NCBI GenBank assembly: GCA_030674155.1
Contig: CM060327.1
Coordinates: 12,555,881-12,619,880 of the forward strand
Length of the DNA stretch: 64,000 nt
From: Stramonita haemastoma
Taxonomy: Eukaryota; Mollusca; Gastropoda; Neogastropoda; Muricidae
Direction of reading: 5' to 3'
Shown here: one piece after another, positions 62,263 to 64,000 of the stretch
Layout of the letters: each line of letters begins with the position of its first letter
How positions within the stretch are numbered: the stretch's first letter is position 1
Notes under the pieces: model-generated
Seen by the model: only the letters and a program-made list of their open reading frames with translations
What the model was told of the DNA's origin: nothing
Databases searched by the model: none
Program-made: the position numbers and the translations under genes

Positions 62263-62395
62263 GGTTCGCACAAGTCCCTAAAAAGCCCTAAAAAGCCCTA
62301 ATTTTGGGAAAGCCAAAATAGGGCCCCTAAAAAGCCCTAAAAATGAGACATATTGCCCTGGAGGCCCTAAAAAGCCCTAAAAATGGAAGTCGTGT
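62263..62395 (+). repeat. CCCTAAAAAG-rich block, possible transposon end
   Basis: GGTTCGCACAAGTCCCTAAA followed by seven AGCCCTAAAAA-type words within 130 bases. Together with the GC palindromes at the window's end it may mark one end of a transposable element; family not identified. Confidence 0.5.
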
Positions 62396-63429
62396 GTGAG
62401 ATTTTATTTTAAAAATTAAAAAATATATATTCAAAATAAAACTTTGGAGAAATAAATCCGAGAAGCGTGTCCGAAGATCGTATTATCGCTGATAGAATGC
62501 TTGTCGTCTGCTACTCGCGTCGGGCCACCTATTTCGTAAAGGGAGGTAATAGTAATTGCCTCCCTTGGAAATGTGATCGCTTTGCTTCGCAAAAAGTGGT
62601 GTGCAACCTTGTGCAGACCTGTGCACCTTCCGTATTTGTTCTGGAAAAAGTTGTATAATAAGAAAATACAGTTTAATCAATAAAAATCCAATTTTTATCT
62701 TTAAAAAAATCCGAAAATCAAAAATATAATCTTCTATCGTTAAGCGATGAGATGCATTATGTCGTCTGCTAGATCCTATCGTTCAGTTGTCTCCCCTTAT
62801 AGCGCATGTGGACAGCATCTCTTTCAAAACAAAATGGCGGAAAGTAGTGTAGACTTTCGTGGAAAAACAGATCGAACTGACACACTTACAAGCAGAGAAA
62901 GACGCGGAATAAACGCAAAATGACGCTAACAGTCCATGATGGGGCTAGAAGAGGTACAGTTGCCGATATAGATGCACAAATAGAAAAATTGGTTCGTTTT
63001 GCGGAGCAATGTTTAAAACTTGCGCTATGTCTCTTGATAGTGAAAGTTGAGCTTTCATTAGCAAATGGTGTCGGAAATTGGAACACGGTCGGAAAATAAC
63101 AAACCACGGCACTTAAGTTATAGAAGCGCTAATTTCTTGGCAAATCATGGAACAGTAACCCTTTCGCATCTTCGGGAAATCAGTTGATCGTTAAAACGGC
63201 AGAGTGACTGTTCTAAAGTTACATCGTGTGGAACACAGCCTCCGCTGTACCGGACAGCCGGAAAGTACACACATACACATAACTTGTTTTTTGGCCATGC
63301 AAACTGTCATGGTGAGTTCACTCTGAAATCAGATGAATTTTAATCTGCTTTTGTACGGGGGCTTCAACTTGATTTTAAAATGAGAAAGACATAGGATCTT
63401 CTTCAGTCTTCATAAGAGTGTATTGATCC

Positions 63430-63464
<35 letters not shown>

Positions 63465-63467
63465 CCT

Positions 63468-63508
<41 letters not shown>

Positions 63509-63562
63509 CTCTCTCTGTCTCTGTCTCATTTTCTCCACCTCTCCCTGTTTCTTACATGCACA

Positions 63563-63625
<63 letters not shown>

Positions 63626-63635
63626 CTCTCCTCTC
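63430..63635. repeat. (CT)n and (CA)n microsatellites
   Basis: CT run, CA run, CT-rich spacer and a second CA run of about 55 bases. Confidence 0.93.
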
Positions 63636-63904
63636 CCCCCCCCCTTCTTTCTCTCTGTTTTTTTCTCTCTGTTTCTCTATGTGTGTCAGTACTTTCTTTC
63701 TCTTTCTTCCTGTATCTGCATTAGTTCACATTTGTCTAGAAATATACTCATTTTGCTATGTGATTACTTGGGTATGGAACCTCCTTTAGATTGAAGAAAT
63801 GACAGAAAGTCATTCTTGGAGAGCTTATTTTAGGGCAGAAATTGCTTAGTATCAAAAACTGAAATTAGTTCAAGGAGAGGCTGTTAAACAGGCTAGAATT
63901 GTTG

Positions 63905-64000
63905 AAAAACCTTCAGCTTCAGGGGGCGTTGCCCCTGACCTCCACAAGGGGCTCTGCCCCTTGACCCCACCAGGGGGCAAAGCCCCCTGGACCCCCCACT
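63905..64000. repeat. GC-rich palindromic block at the window edge
   Basis: AGGGGGCGTTGCCCCTGACC, AAGGGGCTCTGCCCCTTGAC and AGGGGGCAAAGCCCCCTGGA: three short hairpins of GGGGC-NNN-GCCCC form in a row, each followed by GACC or CTCC. It continues past the window. Confidence 0.7.

Larger units (their letters stand above)
61746..64000. other. Region after the last DDX18 exon recognised
   Basis: No further exon recognised. Contains an alternating TGCATGCA/CGCACGCA tract (62077-62180), a CCCTAAAAAG-rich block (62270-62395), an AT-rich stretch, CT and CA microsatellites (63430-63635) and a GC-palindromic end. A short ORF from the ATG at 62922 (about 58 codons) has no recognisable product. Confidence 0.5.

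Noticed and set aside
62922..63100. Short plus-strand ORF starting MTLTVHDGARRG and an antisense ORF over it
   Set aside because: About 58 codons, no recognisable domain, no clear splice context. Possibly part of a transposon or an upstream exon; not enough support.
63781..63850. Acceptor-like CTCCTTTAG followed by an open IEEMTESHSWRAYF frame, as the last DDX18 exon
   Set aside because: Phase fits, but the peptide shows no resemblance to the Lys/Ser-rich Has1 C-terminus.

Overview
The window is animal nuclear DNA. It has long introns with GT-AG boundaries, very dense (GT)n/(CA)n, (GA)n and homopolymer microsatellites, several tRNA-derived SINE families, a foldback MITE and decayed LINE fragments. 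The protein sequences fit a lophotrochozoan, most likely a mollusc (gastropod-like); that placement is inference from protein character and repeat style, not a database match.

Three conserved genes can be reconstructed exon by exon. (1) On the minus strand, about 0.9-21.4 kb, is a metal-responsive transcription factor 1 (MTF1) gene. Nine exons join in frame and carry all six C2H2 fingers; a tenth, terminal exon is GC-rich and its reading frame is not continuous. (2) On the plus strand, 25.6-36.0 kb, is the complete seven-exon gene for small-subunit ribosomal protein S4 (eS4, 262 aa). Exon 1 codes only for the initiator Met, and a 5' TOP-like pyrimidine tract precedes it. (3) On the plus strand, 43.7-61.7 kb and probably beyond, is a DDX18/Has1 DEAD-box helicase gene. 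Twelve exons carry every helicase motif; the last coding exon is not recognised in the window.

MTF1 and RPS4 are divergent (head to head), separated by about 4.2 kb of repeats. RPS4 and DDX18 lie in the same direction, separated by about 7.7 kb of repeats and a LINE endonuclease relic. RPS4 and DDX18 are both ribosome-biogenesis genes.

The most interesting content is non-coding. The RPS4 introns hold two amplified snoRNA families: four diverged H/ACA-type copies (one in intron 1, three in intron 3) and five well-kept C/D-box copies plus one decayed copy, all in intron 5. The C/D guide block is complementary to the 18S rRNA stretch that U14 also targets, but in a register three nucleotides away. 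Next to the MTF1 terminal exon lies a roughly 1.5 kb array of twelve copies of that exon's own 3' splice site and first ~50 bases. Other points of note are a SINE nested in a MITE with a 14-bp target-site duplication, a tRNA/5S-rRNA chimeric SINE, two SINE families with different tRNA heads but a shared body, a duplicated exon end with its 5' splice site in DDX18, and apparent one-base losses in DDX18 and MTF1 homopolymer runs.

All exon boundaries were read by hand from splice consensus, codon phase and remembered family conservation. Repeat boundaries are approximate to about 10-20 bases.
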